From assembly GCF_000005505.3 (NCBI RefSeq), contig NC_016131.3, positions 10,065,501-10,129,500 on the forward strand: 64,000 bases of DNA. Reading direction: 5' to 3'. How positions within the stretch are numbered: the first letter of the stretch is position 1; each line of letters opens with the position of its first letter. Of this stretch, positions 46,501 through 58,528 are shown piece by piece. The notes beneath the pieces are model-generated. The model saw only the letters and a list, made by a program, of their open reading frames with translations. It searched no databases and was not told the DNA's origin. Both the position numbers and the translations under genes were made by a program. Origin of the DNA: Brachypodium distachyon (taxonomy: Eukaryota; Streptophyta; Magnoliopsida; Poales; Poaceae).

Positions 46501-49500
46501 TTAACTCGCAGACGCGGCTAAATCGCCGGTCGCCAGACATGATACATCAGGGGGTAAGTTATCAAGCCACACAAAAGGTTCGGCCTGAGCAGTGCGCGAT
46601 CCCATAGCAGCCAGTAGATGCGCTGGCTTATTACAAACTCTAGGAACATAAAGTATCTTAAAATCAATAAACGCAGTCCGGAGAATAAACTTCGCTTCTC
46701 TTCTCTGAACATAGCACCAAGAGGACCCGCATCGTGGTTGGCGGTGGTGAGCGCTCACTTGAGGTTTTGGCAATCAGTCTCAATGATAATCCTGCCCATA
46801 CCCATTTGCTTGGCGTATAAACTCGCGCGGATGACCGCTTTAGTTTTAGCCTGCAGAGCATCAACTGTCCTAACAAGTCGACCAGCTGCAACAAAACAGA
46901 TATCACCGTAACTGTCTCTGGCTATACATCCCTAGCCCCCACAGCCCACAGCAGCCTGGAAAGCCCCATCACAATTTATCTTCACAAAATCATCAGGATT
47001 GAGACATACGCACGGCCGGTTGCTTTTCCTTCAGAAGAACAATGTTACATTCAGTAGCATGATGATGCACATTAAATTGAAACTCCTCAACGGAGGCCAT
47101 CACTTCACCACGATTTGATTTATTTCTCTCAGTCCACCAACACCACAAGAACGCCACTGCGAGCCCCGCCTCCTCCCTATTCAGCTTCAAGATGCAGTCC
47201 ACCACGTCCATCGAATTAACACAAGCATTCAGTCGTAGACGAATTTCCTCAAGCTGCATAGCACGCCACCTAACTTTCACATGTTTGCACTGGAAGAACA
47301 GGTGATTAACATGCTCAAAAAGCTTATGACAAACAACGCATCGGGTGTCAAGGTCCACCCCTCTTCTTGCAATATTTATTTGAAGTGGATGAGAATTCAG
47401 GCTGAACCTCCACAGGAAATGTTTTGTCTTCGGTGGACAATTCAGGCTCCACAGCCCCTTCCACACTAGATTTCCACAGCTCATCACCATCCAGAGAAGA
47501 AGAAGCTCGATCTGCTCTCAACCGACCATACAAATGGACTTTATATGCAGACTTAACTGAAAAGATCCCACATGTATCAAAATGCCAAGCAGGAAAATCT
47601 TCAGTATCTTCATAGACGAGGATTTTCAAAACAATCTCAGCATCATCTTCCGGCAAAGTGTCCCGGACCAGGCCCTCGTCTCAAGTACACGTGGCCGGAT
47701 CGATCAGCTCCACAACCTGATTAAGAAGGCAGTTCCCCTTTTGGCCTCTAACCCGACGCGATAAGCCATTAGGAATCCACGGGTCCGACCAAATATTAAT
47801 ATGCTCACCATTTCCCACCCGAAAAATGATACCACCTCTCACCAAGTTAACACCCTTTAAGATGCTTCTCCAAATGTAACTCATGCCAAGCAGTGGTTCA
47901 GCTTCAAGGATGTTCCCAAGAGGAAAGTATTTTGCCCGCAATGTTCTTGCACAAAGGGACTCTGGTGCCTGGAGGAGGCGCCAAGCCTGCTTAGCTAAAA
48001 GCGCCATGTTAAAAGAATGCAGGTCTCTGAACCCCAAATCCCCTTCATGCTTTAGCAATTTAAGTTTCTCCCAGCCAACCCAATGCATTTTGCGCTCATC
48101 GTCATCCTGGTCCCACCAATATCGACACACCAATTGACTAATGTCATCACACAATCCTTTTGTTAAATCAAAACAAGACATGGCATAGGTAGGTATCGCT
48201 TGAGCAACGACTTTTATCATAATCTCTTTCCCTGCTCTCGACAAACTCCTCTCCTTCCAACCCTGAATCCGCTTCCAAACACGCTCTTTTATATATCCGA
48301 AACATTCAGCTTTTGAGCGACCGACATAGGTCGACAATCCAAGGTATTCCCCCCCCCCTCAGTTTCAGCACGGAAGCCCAAAATCTGCATGATGTTATTC
48401 CGGACATGTCTCGGGCAGTTCGTGCTGAACAAAATCGAAGACTTGTCTCTGTTTATAACTTGGCCCGATCCTTGCTCATACATCTACAATATGGCGTTGA
48501 TGGCCTGGGCCGACTCCTCCTTAGCTTCGAGCAGCAACAACGAATCATCGACAAAGAGGAGATGGTTCACAGCTGGAGCTTCATTGCACAGTCGAATACC
48601 CTTAATGCTACCTGCCACTTCAACATTCACCAGCATTGCCGACAGTGTCTACGCACACAGAAGAAAAAGATACGGAGATATAGGATCGCTCTGACGAAGC
48701 CCACAACCCGGAATAATCTGATCAGTCATGTCACCGTTGACACTGAAACAGTAGCTGACAGTCGTGACACACTTCATAATCAGATTGAAAAAATCATCAC
48801 AAAAGCCCATTCTTCGATCTCATAACTCCCTGTAAGAAATTCTACTCAACCTGGTCATAAGCCTTGCTCATATCAAGTTTTAAAGCGGCATAAGCTGTAC
48901 CCGATCTTTTCCTTTTCATATAGTGTGTCATCTCATATGCCAAAATAGTATTATCCGAGATCAAATGTCCCAGCACAAAAGCACTCTGATTCTCAAATAT
49001 TAACTCACCCAAAATGCACTTGAGCCTGTTAGCCAACACCTTCGAGACAGGTTTATACACCACATTGCATAGACTAATAGGGCGTAGATCCTTCATTCGT
49101 TCTGGGTTCTGAACCTTCGGGATAAGCACAACAATTGTCTCATTCCATCCCTCCGGTAACTCGCCCCCCTGCAATACATGTAAAACCTCCTGCACGATGG
49201 TCTCACCAACAGTACCCCAGAAACGTTTATAAAAAATCGAAGGCATCCCGTCAGGTCCAGGGGCTTTAAGGTCGCCAATGTTGTCTAGCGCCTTCCTCAC
49301 ATCCTCCGCAGAGAAGGGGGCCATAAGGAGCAAGTTCATGTCTTCAGACACCTTTGGAATAATATTGTCAATCGCCTGGTTAAGCTCCAAACCTGCCCGG
49401 GGGGTAAACAAGTCAAAGAAATAATTAGAAACGGCGGCCTTCAAGCCATCTTCCCCCTCCACCTCCACACCAGCATCAGTTTTCAATTTTTTAATTGTGT

Positions 49501-50624
49501 TGTGCTTCTTCCGTTGAGGCTGCACGGTGGAAAAATGCAGTGTTTCTATCTCTCTTCTCTAGCCAATGGACGTGTGCACGTTGCCTCCAAAGCAGATCAT
49601 GTTGGTCTTCCAAACGATTAAGCTTAAACCGCAAGACGTGTTCCCGCTGGACAAACCTAGCTGAAATATCATTCCTTCTGCACTCCTCTAACTCGGCCTT
49701 CAACTTCTTTATTCTCTTGGAGAGGTCACCTAAAACATTACGGCTCCACTGGTGCAGATCCTGTGAGACAGACCGCAGCCTGGCTAATGCGGACGTCTGT
49801 CCCCGAATCCCTAAGACTGCCCAGGCATTCTGTACGATTGATTCACAGTCCTCCTCCAGTAGCCACCGTGCTTCAAAACGCTTTACCTGATGTCCTGAAG
49901 AACTGCACATTCGCCGACCCCTCTCCTGCATCGTGAGAACAACAGGTCTATGATCCGAGTGCTCCAGATCAATGTTACGCACACGGTAGTCGGCAAAACA
50001 AGTACACCAAGCCATATTTGCAACTACACGGTCTAGTCTCTCGCGGATATACCCATCAACATGATGATTATTATTACGCCAAGTAAAAACATCTCCCTCA
50101 AAACCAAGGTCCTTCAAACCACAAAACGTAAGAGCATCCCTAAACATATCCATACAAGATTGGGGCCGAGCCGCCCCTCCCTGTTTTTCATGAGCGAACA
50201 AGATCTCATTAAAATCACCAATGCACACCCAAGGGAGGTCAGTTTGTTGGTGAAGCGTACGGAGAAGACGCCAAGTAAGTTTCTTGTCTCGCGCGTGCGG
50301 GTTGCCATAAACACCTGTGAGTCTCCACTTGAAACCATCTTGTTTAGTTACCTCAACATCGATGTGCCCTCTTCCCAACCATCTCAATGAAACATCCACA
50401 CTCCGCCACCAAAAGAGAGCGACCCCTCCACTCCTCCCTTCACAGTCACGAACTAGCATTCCCTGCAAACCAAGAATATTCCGGAACTTTTCCATCCTCC
50501 TCCTATCCAATTTCGTTTCGGACAAGAAAAGGATGTTGGGATCCCCCTTCTTCTGTAATTCCAGAAGACCTCGAACTGCTGGCCTGTTCCCCAACCCCCG
50601 GCAGTTCCAAGCGATGATCTTCAT
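46501..50624 (-). pseudogene. LINE ORF2: endonuclease and reverse transcriptase remnant
   Basis: Starts MKIIAWNCRGLGNRPAVRGL, the apurinic-type endonuclease N-terminus; also ETKLDRRRMEKF, IGDFNEI and HSDHRPVVL motifs. The first frame runs 50624-49491, then shifts to another frame (49525-48842) with RT motifs LKAPGPDGMP, LRPISLCNVVYK and LDMSKAYDQVE, ends in a stop, and is scrambled across the RT catalytic region to about 48340. A later open piece (48337-47681, MHWVGWEKLKLLKHEGDLGF) and 47490-46993 match the zinc-binding RVT-associated region and the C-terminal part. Frameshifts and stops make it inactive. Confidence 0.9.
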
Positions 50625-50806
50625 TGATCCCCGTGGAGCTGTTCCTGCAGCCCCGCGTCACTTGGTGTGTTCTCCACCTCACACATCACAACATCTGTTT
50701 TCTTTTTATTTGCATCACCCCCTAGATCAAACTCATCAGCTCGAGCTCTTTTATTACTAGAACTTCCTCCAACCTTCTCAGGATTGTTCTGCGATTGCTC
50801 CTGACG

Positions 50807-51846
50807 CTACTTTTTCTTATATGTACCAATCTTATTTTTAGCATCTCCCAACAGCACCTGTTCTTTCCCAGTGTTTCCCGAGCCATCATCCACGTATCCT
50901 TCTTTCTCTTGCATGGGCTGCATGGTACTAATCACATTCCCATCTACCTTTTCCCCACCAACAAGCACCGAGGCACTCTCATTCCTTTCCCCAGGCTCCT
51001 TTTCCATACCATCATTAAATAAGTGTTTTTTAGCACTTTCCTTTTGTGTTGAAACCAAAGTATTAGCGCCCCCCCCCCCCCCAGTCAGCTTCAGTGGAAC
51101 AACTACAGCGGTGCTTCCCTGTCCACTCCCACGCAAAGCATCTTTATCTCTCCTCCAATTCGAGCTGTCACTCCCCGAGCCATTCATGCGGCCAGGTGGA
51201 GTGTTCTCAGCACACCCGTGTTTCCATGCAAACTGATCACCTCTGTTACTATGCTTTCGATCTGGTGTAAACCGAAGCCAACTTCCGAATTGCTGATTCT
51301 CCCCCCGTTGCAGTTTATTCACACACGACACATTCTTATGGCCAATAACACCACACGTATAGCATAACTCAAGGAGGTACTCATAAGTGAAGGCACACCA
51401 GCGATCATCTTTCTTCTTCTTCTTCTTCTTCTGGTCTTCGGCCTGCACATCATCTTCTCCTTTGATAGTTACACCCCTCATGAGTGGTTTCCTAATGTCC
51501 AGCTTCACCTTGATACGCAGAATACGACCAATAGTGTGATCATCCTCCCCAACATCAACATCAATAGTTTCACCAACCTCATCCCTGAACATCTCCCCGT
51601 CTGTCTACTCATCGAACCCAACGGTATACCTAGATCCATGCACTCAACGCCACGGAGAGGGCACCAGATCCTACCCAGCGAATGCGCCAGACCCGCTGCG
51701 AAAGCCGGCTTCTCGGACAGCAGCTTGCCCAAAGCTTTAGGTTCGATCTCCCCTGCCGTAGATCCCGCCGCGCAACGAATCTTCGGACCCTTCTTCTCTG
51801 CTGCCGTCAAATCGAGTTTCTTCATCATATTCTCCACGCTATCCAT
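50807..51846 (-). pseudogene. LINE ORF1: nucleic-acid-binding protein remnant
   Basis: Starts MDSVENMMKKLDLTAAEKKG near 51846; the frame shifts around 51560-51600, with part of the usual DUF4283-type region apparently missing, and continues as a Lys/Asp-rich segment with a CCHC-type knuckle (CYTCGVIGHKNVSC near 51350) and a Ser/Gly-rich tail. It would bind the LINE RNA in an intact element. Confidence 0.78.
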
Positions 51847-52203
51847 CCTCACAAGCGAAAAACAAAGTGATCTAGGTCGACGAGGTGGTGTACGATCGCG
51901 TGACCTAGGGCACACGAAAGGCGTATGGTGGATGGGATGACAACGGTAGTTCCAAAACGGAAAAACCCTAGATCCCGAAGGGCACGAAGGCCTAACGAGA
52001 CCAGATGCGACTTGGACTTGGAGAGAACAGGAAGATTCAGATGGGGAAAAAGTCACCAACACAAAGATTTGGACGAGACTAAGGTTGACAACGACGACGA
52101 GAAACGAGATCACTGCCGCAGTCGCCTAAAAAATCGCCAGACTGGGAACCCTAACCGCCACACGAGGGGCGGACACTCGATCTCTCAACTTCCATTCATT
52201 TTT

Positions 52204-53290
52204 GGGAGTGCTTTTGTTTGCCCAGTGCCTCCAATTCAATAGAACAAATACGATTCGAGCACAAAACTAGTCGGGAGGTCGGTTTAGCAAGCTGCACATG
52301 CAGGCCGTACGCGTCAGCATCCTTCTGATACCATCTTCTAATTTCCCACCTCGGCTTGGCCGCTCAGTCTCCTTGCGCGATGTGCTACCGCGCAGTGCCC
52401 CTGCCGCCGCTGCGCGCTGCACCAGCTGCGGCCGGGCTCCGTTCCCGCCGCCCACGGGCTCAGCCCCAGCCGCCGCCAAGCGCCGTCCCTGCCGTCGCGT
52501 CCCCGCCACCCACGGGCTCAGCCCTAGCCGCCGCCTAGCTCCCTGTGTAGCCTTAATTTTTCTCGTGCTCCTCCTCTACATTCTCTTTAGAGGGGGCGCC
52601 GCCGCGCAGGAGATGGAGGAAGGGAGGGCGCCGCCGATGGCTAAAATGCAGGACACGAAGGGCGCTGCTGCGGGGAAGATGAAGGAGGGAAGGGGCGACG
52701 CCAATGGGGACAATGAAGGACGGAAGAGGCGCCGCGCGGCCGCGATGTGGAAGAGGAGCTCGGGGAGCCGCCGATGTGAAAGAGGAGCTCGGAGCGCCGC
52801 CGATTCGAAAGAGGAGCTCGCGCGGAGTGGTGCCGCCGGGGACGCCGTGCACTGAGGTCCGCTGCCGCTACACTAGGAGGGGAGGGAGGCCGTCCGATGG
52901 GGAACAGGAGGAGGGTAGGCCGGTAGGGGCGGGGGCATGAGCAAGCAGCATGCATGCATGGTGCGGTCGAGCGGAGCAGCATGCGCGTGGTTATGGTTCA
53001 TGGAGATTGCAGAGCAGTCAGCCGAGCAGGGACGAAGCTGCTAGATATTTGTTGCTTGATGCATTGCCTTTTTGTAGTTTTTTTTTGGTTTATGCTATAC
53101 CGAACTATGTTAATGCATGGCTATACCAAATTTGCTATCACATACTGCTATATTTCCATGGATGGTAATTTAGATTTTTTTTATGTTAGTCCTTGAAAAT
53201 ATAGCTGTTAAAATGATAGTTGAATTAGTAGTTATAAGATGCAGATATCAAAGACACATATGCTCGAGCAACGCGCGGGAAATCCACTAG
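52204..53290 (+). mobile_element. GC-rich repeat region ending in a Helitron-like 3' terminus
   Basis: The right end reads CTCGAGCAACGCGCGGG then AAATCCACTAG followed by T (about 53260-53290). A short GC hairpin about 10 bases before a terminal CTAG, inserted before T, is the Helitron 3' signature. The 5' end (TC after A) could not be placed, so the left limit is nominal. No helicase is encoded. Confidence 0.4.
52744..52830. repeat. Three 29-bp tandem units
   Basis: Units begin GATGTGGAAGAGGAGCTCGG, GATGTGAAAGAGGAGCTCGG and GATTCGAAAGAGGAGCTCGC at 52744, 52773 and 52802. A related stretch in inverse orientation occurs near 55480-55510. Confidence 0.85.
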
Positions 53291-53515
53291 TGAATAGTGA
53301 AAACTAGTGTTCCTAAATATCTTGAGGGGCGCCCAAAGAAATTGGACAAGGCTACTAATCTTTTCGCAGGAAAATCGCTCAACGATGACACTATTGACAG
53401 GCCTATAGCAGAAGAAGATGATGTCTCCATCTCTGATGCTGAAACTCAAGATGAGAATAATAGTCTCTCATGCTGAAACCAATATGAGAATAATGGGGAT
53501 AATTACCATCACATA

Positions 53516-53601
53516 TACTCCCTCCGTGCTGAAATAAGTGACGTGGATTTGTATAACACTATATATAAATTCACATCAGTTATTTCAGGACAGAGGAAGT
53601 A
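53516..53601. mobile_element. Stowaway-like MITE in the gypsy relic
   Basis: TACTCCCTCCGTGCTGAAAT at the left and the inverted copy ATTTCAGGACAGAGGAAGTA at the right; same family as the MITE at 37106-37191 (shared AATAAGTGACGTGGATTTG). Confidence 0.83.
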
Positions 53602-53711
53602 GAAAAAGTTCAGTATGTTTCTCAAGAACCAGAGGAAACAGAAGAAAAGGAAATTCTTCCGCCTCCTTCCTCAGAGAATCTATAAAGAAAGGGATCCTTG
53701 GGTGCAAGTAT

Positions 53712-53998
53712 ACTCAAACCCTGGGCCGGGCCGGGATTCATAAAGCCTGATGGGAAAACCTCAGGCCCGAGCCCGCCCGGCCCGGCCCAAAGCACGGAAA
53801 AATGACCATTTTAGCATTAAAATAATTATTTTTGAAATAAATAAATGATTTTTTATACCTATTTTTTCTTGAACTACTTATTTTTAGTCATTTGGGCTTT
53901 TTTCAGGCTTTCGGGCCGGGCTTTGGACTGGAAAGTGAGGCCCGAGTCCGGTCCAAGACCTCGGGCTTCGGGTCTGGCCGGGCCGCCCATGGCCAGGT
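53712..53998. mobile_element. GC-rich inverted-repeat insert, possibly hAT-type
   Basis: Ends are rich in GGGCCGGGCCGGG (left) and GGCCGGGCCGCCC (right), with an AT-rich centre. It breaks the gypsy relic. A short GTATA repeats at both flanks but a clean 8-bp duplication is not visible. Confidence 0.35.
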
Positions 53999-54289
53999 AT
54001 AGGTGCAACCACCTATCCCTTATTCTCAAGAGGTAATTAAGAGTCAGGATAACACAAGGTTTAGGTTTGTTGAGTTATTAAAGAATTTATGTTTGCAAAT
54101 TCCTTTGACCGAAGCTATTAAACATCCTCCTAATGCTAAATATATGAAAGATATTGTAGTTACTATTGAAATAAAAATTCCACCTGAGGCCATTACTACT
54201 ATGCTTGCTGATTATTCTTTTAAAGGAAAAATGACTGAAAAGAAAGGAGATCCCGGTACACCTATAATACCACGTTTCATTAAAAATAA

Positions 54290-55779
54290 CTAGTGGATTC
54301 CCCGCACGTTGTCGCGGAAATCCGAAAGCCCCGAATAGCTGCATAGATAAAAGTAAGAATAAATATTGAATGTTACTTGTCTTTCTAGTCAAACTAAACT
54401 AATATGAACAAACAACTAAGCATTATGCTATTAGTGTATGTACATGCGAAAACACCTGAGTAAGTATATCTTTAAAAAAAGACATTCATTAAAATGGACA
54501 AAAATAACAGAGATTCATAGCAATCTCATTACTGCATAATTGAGGGTTTGAGACACTATGTCCGTAATGGATAGGTGACCTATTGATCATTTTATTCACA
54601 CACCAACATCACCAATGATGGAAGGAGGAATTTGCATATTATGAAAATCAATGGGACCATGTGGTACATATTCATATGCAATGAGTTTGAATTGGAAAAT
54701 AGAAAACAGCTGGCCGACAACATGACGGAGAGAGCGGCACCAAGTCCTTCAGGTGGTGTGCTTGTCGAGGCGACACTTTTCGCTGGCTTATTTTTCTTAG
54801 AGCATCTTCGATAAATTGTGTATATCTGATTATCTACACGAATATATAGGAGATGGTCTAAAATATTCTCAATTAACATCTTTCAATTTTTCAGCCTCTT
54901 GTCTATATGCATGTTGTCTACATATAATCAAAGTTACCATCCAATATCCACATAACAATGTGCAATACCAAATTTGATATATAGCAGGCAAAATCTGCTA
55001 GCGGCAATGGATTAACACAGTTTTTTTAGGAATGGATTAACACAGTTCGTTTAACATGAACATACATAAAAAGGCCTTTGTTAGAAACAATCTACAAAAA
55101 GGCAATGCATCAAAACACAGCTCTGCGCACAGCGCACCTGCTGCTCCTCTCTACTGCGTGCGCACCTGCTGCTTCGCTCCTCTTCCTCGCATCCCTGCTG
55201 CTTCGCTCGATCCCACCAAGCGCGCCCAGACCCTGCTGCCTACGGCCCCTGCCCTCCTCCTATTTCCCGTGTGACGGCCTTCCTTTCTTTCTTTTCGAAA
55301 CGGAGGCAAAAGATTTGCCTCGTCTCATTTAATTAAGAAGAAGTTTTGATTCCCGGTTAATTAACAGAAAACCGGACAAAAACCGTTTCCTTCCTTTCCA
55401 GTTTCCAGTGCGGCAGCGGCAGATACCAGTGCCGCGGCACCCCGGCGGCTCCCCCGAGAGCTCCCAGTGCGGTGGCAGCCCGAGCTCCTCTTCCACATCG
55501 GTGGCTGCCTTCCCCTCCTCAATCTCTCCCGTGGCAGCCGAATCGGCGGCACGCTAGCAGTAGATTGACGGAAGAAGCCGAAAAGAATGCTGCGGTGGAG
55601 CAGCAAGTGAGGAAAAAATAATGTCATCTATTTTCTTTACTTTATCAATTAAGGGTGGGCGCTGCAGGCTACGAAAGTAGTTCCAGTGCGTCCAAATTTG
55701 ATCAAACGGTACAGATTATTACAGATGACGTGGCTCATTATGAAAGAAGCTTGCAAACATTAACTACACTTAGTGGGGA
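54290..55779 (-). mobile_element. Candidate non-autonomous Helitron inserted in the gypsy relic
   Basis: Read on the minus strand, the element starts TCCCCACTAAGTGTAG after A (at 55779) and ends with a hairpin CCGCGACAACGTGCGG, then GGAATCCACTAG before T (at 54290). TC start, CTAG end, hairpin about 11 nt from the end and insertion between A and T all fit Helitrons. Removing it brings the two gypsy blocks together. Length 1490 bp; no Rep/helicase. Confidence 0.6.
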
Positions 55780-56224
55780 TCAACTTTATAAAGATTATAG
55801 ATTATGTTAAATATGCTTTATGTGATTTAGGGGTTGGAGTTAGTGCTATGCCTTTCTCTCTTTATAACAAACTTGATTTGGATAAACTTGTTCCTGCTGA
55901 GGTATCTCTTCAAATGTCTGATAAATCTACTGTGGTACCTATAGGAGTTTGTGAAAATGTCCCTGTCATGATTGCTAATGTGCACATTCCAACTGCTTTT
56001 GTTGTTCTGGAAATCCCTGAAGATGATAATCTCTCTATTATTCTTGGAAGACCTTTCTTAATACTGCAGGGGCTGTTATTGATTGCACAAAAAGCAAGGT
56101 GACTTTCAATGTTAAAGGCTGGAACACACCATTTATTTTCTTAGAAAAATATTATACTCCAGTGGTTATACAAGTTTCAACTATTATGATTGGGAGTATT
56201 GAGATTGGTTTTGTACCAATCTAG

Positions 56225-57545
56225 GTGGGGGTAACATAAAGTATATTTTCAGCATTTAATCCCTATTTTCAAACTATTTAACTTTTTTACCAAATTAGTG
56301 AGGAGACTTGATTAACCTCATTAATAATTCGATAAAATGAGAATATGTTGATAATATATTATGTTACTGTTTTTGAATATTATTTATATTTTTATTGCAT
56401 TTAATTTTTTTTTCTTTAAGCCTGTACCTATTAAATATTGTTGTTTTTGAGTTTTTGGAAAAGTCTCTCGAAAAAAATTGAAAAAAAATCACAGGTCATT
56501 TTTTAGCGAAAAGAAGGGCTACTGCAAAAGGCAGGACCTGGGGACCCACCAGGGGCTAGGGGAGCACCATTAGCACGACCAGCCAGGGGGTGAGGGGGGA
56601 CGTGGCGACGTGCCACCCTTGCCCTTGGGGCTCACGGGCACTTTTGGGCTGCCTTCTTCCTTCTCCAAAACGTACCCGACCAGCAAGGTACTCATAATGG
56701 ACAAGGGGAAGAGCATGCTTAAGTCTTTCATGATGAACACTAGGAGCAAAGGGAAGAAGACCCATGTCTCCTACAAGGAGAATCAAGATTGGGAGACCAA
56801 ATGGAGTACAAGAATGAAGACTTTGCGGTGTATTTCACGAACTGGCAAGATCCCGCAATGTTGACATTCTTGTGTGCTGAGGACGATTTCTTCACCTATT
56901 GCAACTGTGTTGGTTTGGCGGTATTCGCGAGTATGGAGTCTCAAACTTATGAGTCGCTTCAGTAAGGAGTTCCTTTCCTCATTCTCTGATGCTTTACATG
57001 CTAATTGTCTTTTGTTACATTTAAGATGCTTGGTATTCGTATATGCATGCGCTTAGAAAGATAGGCTCTCATGTTACCTTTTGATGGTAAAGTTGAACCC
57101 CTTAGGAAGAAAACTGAAACTGAACTTGAAGATTTTTTGGGTAGGATTGTTATTGATGAGCGTACTAGCATTAGGAGTGGTAAACTTAATTGTATCCAAC
57201 ACCTAGCGGTTGTTAATTTGATACTTTCCTAGCTAGAGGATTTCTTGTCAGGGATTAATTTATCTGCTTGTGTGGGACCTACTACCTCCATTCTGGCTTA
57301 AGGGGCCCGCCCGTATCCTTAGGTTGAAAATTTAAGTAATGTAACATGAGTCTTATATCACAAAAATTATACCAAGTTTCTAATGGTGGAGGGAGTATCA
57401 TATACTTAGTTCATTGTGCTGTGCAGAACAGAACATGTGAGTACAACGCCATGCTTGCTAGTCATATTTCTCTTGTATTTTCCCATAATACTGCTACACT
57501 TTTCACTGTGGTGGCATTGCCTCCTTGTTGAGTATCTTTGGCAGG
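56225..57545 (+). pseudogene. LTR-retrotransposon gag-like relic with AT-rich leader
   Basis: 56225-56560 is AT-rich and non-coding. From about 56697 the plus strand encodes MDKGKSMLKSFMMNTRSKGK and, after a frame change, DPAMLTFLCAEDDFFTYCNC, a stretch that resembles gag N-terminal regions of grass gypsy elements as I recall them. Stops follow at short intervals to about 57530. Confidence in the family is moderate. Confidence 0.45.
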
Positions 57546-57549
57546 GTGT

Positions 57550-58030
57550 GTGTGTCGATTGTTCTTAGAGACAGATACCATCATGGAAAATGATCGATGA
57601 AGAGAGAGAGAGGCCGGGCGGCCCTGGAAGCTTGTCACGCAAGATACACGATTTACCCAGGTTCGGCTACCTCTACTTTTGGAGGTAGTCCTATGTCTTG
57701 GAAATATCAATATGATGGATAGGATACAAGATGTGTCTTCTGCCCATCGAAGTCACCTAGCCTGGCTTTATATAGTCGAACAGCTAGGGTTTTGGGTAAC
57801 CCGTGCATGGACTCTACCTTTCTAAACTACCCATGATTCTTTCTTTACAATATATGCATGTGGCATCCTTCATTCCTTCATATACAAGATTACGATTTTC
57901 TATAACTTAAACTAGGATTCCTTCTCTTGTAGATAGTTTCCTTATCCGAGTGGCGGGGTGACCGACTTGTTACGCTAAGTCGGCCTTCTCATCCGGTCGG
58001 CTCTCGGCTATCCGGCTAGGATATCCTCGT
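57550..58030 (-). repeat. Solo-LTR-like relic, minus orientation
   Basis: On the minus strand a TATA box (TATATAAAGCC, about 57767-57777) is followed about 110 bp later by GCCGAACCTGGGTAAATCGTG, a usual R/U5 motif of grass gypsy LTRs. The exact ends are not clear and no internal region is attached. Confidence 0.5.
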
Positions 58031-58310
58031 TAGTGTGCTTCTTCGATCTTGCCAAGGGGACTTTGAGGCCCGACAGGGCACTCCTCTTGGAGTTGGATAT
58101 GTTAGCGTGCATCGCTCCCAACTTGGACTTGTACAAGTTCAAGGTGTCAAGGGAGGAGCATGCCACTACACCGCTGCCCAATAAGTTGACGATGATGAGA
58201 GCGGTGGTGTTCCCTCCAAATTGGGAGCAACAGCATGACGAGACAGGGCCATCTCAGGAATGGCCAGGATGGTAGACCCCAATCTCTGGGAGAGTACGTG
58301 TATCTTACTT

Positions 58311-58528
58311 TCGGCTGCGTTCTTTTCGGCTTCTAGGATTGGCTTCTCCAAAAAGCTGCGCTCACTCAGCTTCCTAGAGAAGTTGTTCCCCAAAAATTTG
58401 GTTAGGCTTCTAAACTAGCTTAGACTAATCTAATTTGGAAGCCTGACTAATTTTGAGGACAGCTTCTAGTGGAAGCTAGAGGGGAGGGCTAGGAGCTTCC
58501 TAGAGACGGCCCAAAAGAACTGGCCCTT
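58311..58528. mobile_element. MITE-like inverted repeat
   Basis: Left end GGCTGCGTTCTTTTCGGCTT and right end inverted GGCCCAAAAGAACTGGCC, with inner CTTCTAG/CTAGGAAG pairings; about 218 bp. A related degenerate stretch lies in p23 intron 1 (about 41465-41595). Confidence 0.5.

Larger units (their letters stand above)
46475..52187 (-). mobile_element. L1-type LINE, nearly full length but mutated
   Basis: A 16-bp direct repeat ACTTCCATTCATTTTT at 46459-46474 and 52188-52203 brackets 5.7 kb; the left side continues into a T run (poly(A) tail of a minus-strand element). On the minus strand the order is 5' leader, ORF1 (about 51846-50807), ORF2 (50624 to about 46500). Target duplication, tail and two-ORF layout mark a target-primed non-LTR element of the plant L1 clade. 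Confidence 0.92.
53291..56224 (+). pseudogene. Gypsy-type gag-pol relic, interrupted by other elements
   Basis: Plus-strand blocks match the gag-protease junction of plant Ty3-gypsy elements: about 53997-54289 (FRFVELLKNL...PLTEAIKHPPNAKYMKDI...KKGDPGTPIIPRFI) and about 55783-56224 (protease core ALCDLGVGVSAMPFSLYNKL, then LSIILGRPFL). The two are split by a candidate Helitron (54290-55779), and the first is itself cut by a MITE (53516-53601) and a GC-rich inverted-repeat insert (about 53712-53998). Stops and shifts make it non-functional. A purine tract (TAGGTGGGGGT) follows at about 56223-56233. Confidence 0.78.
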
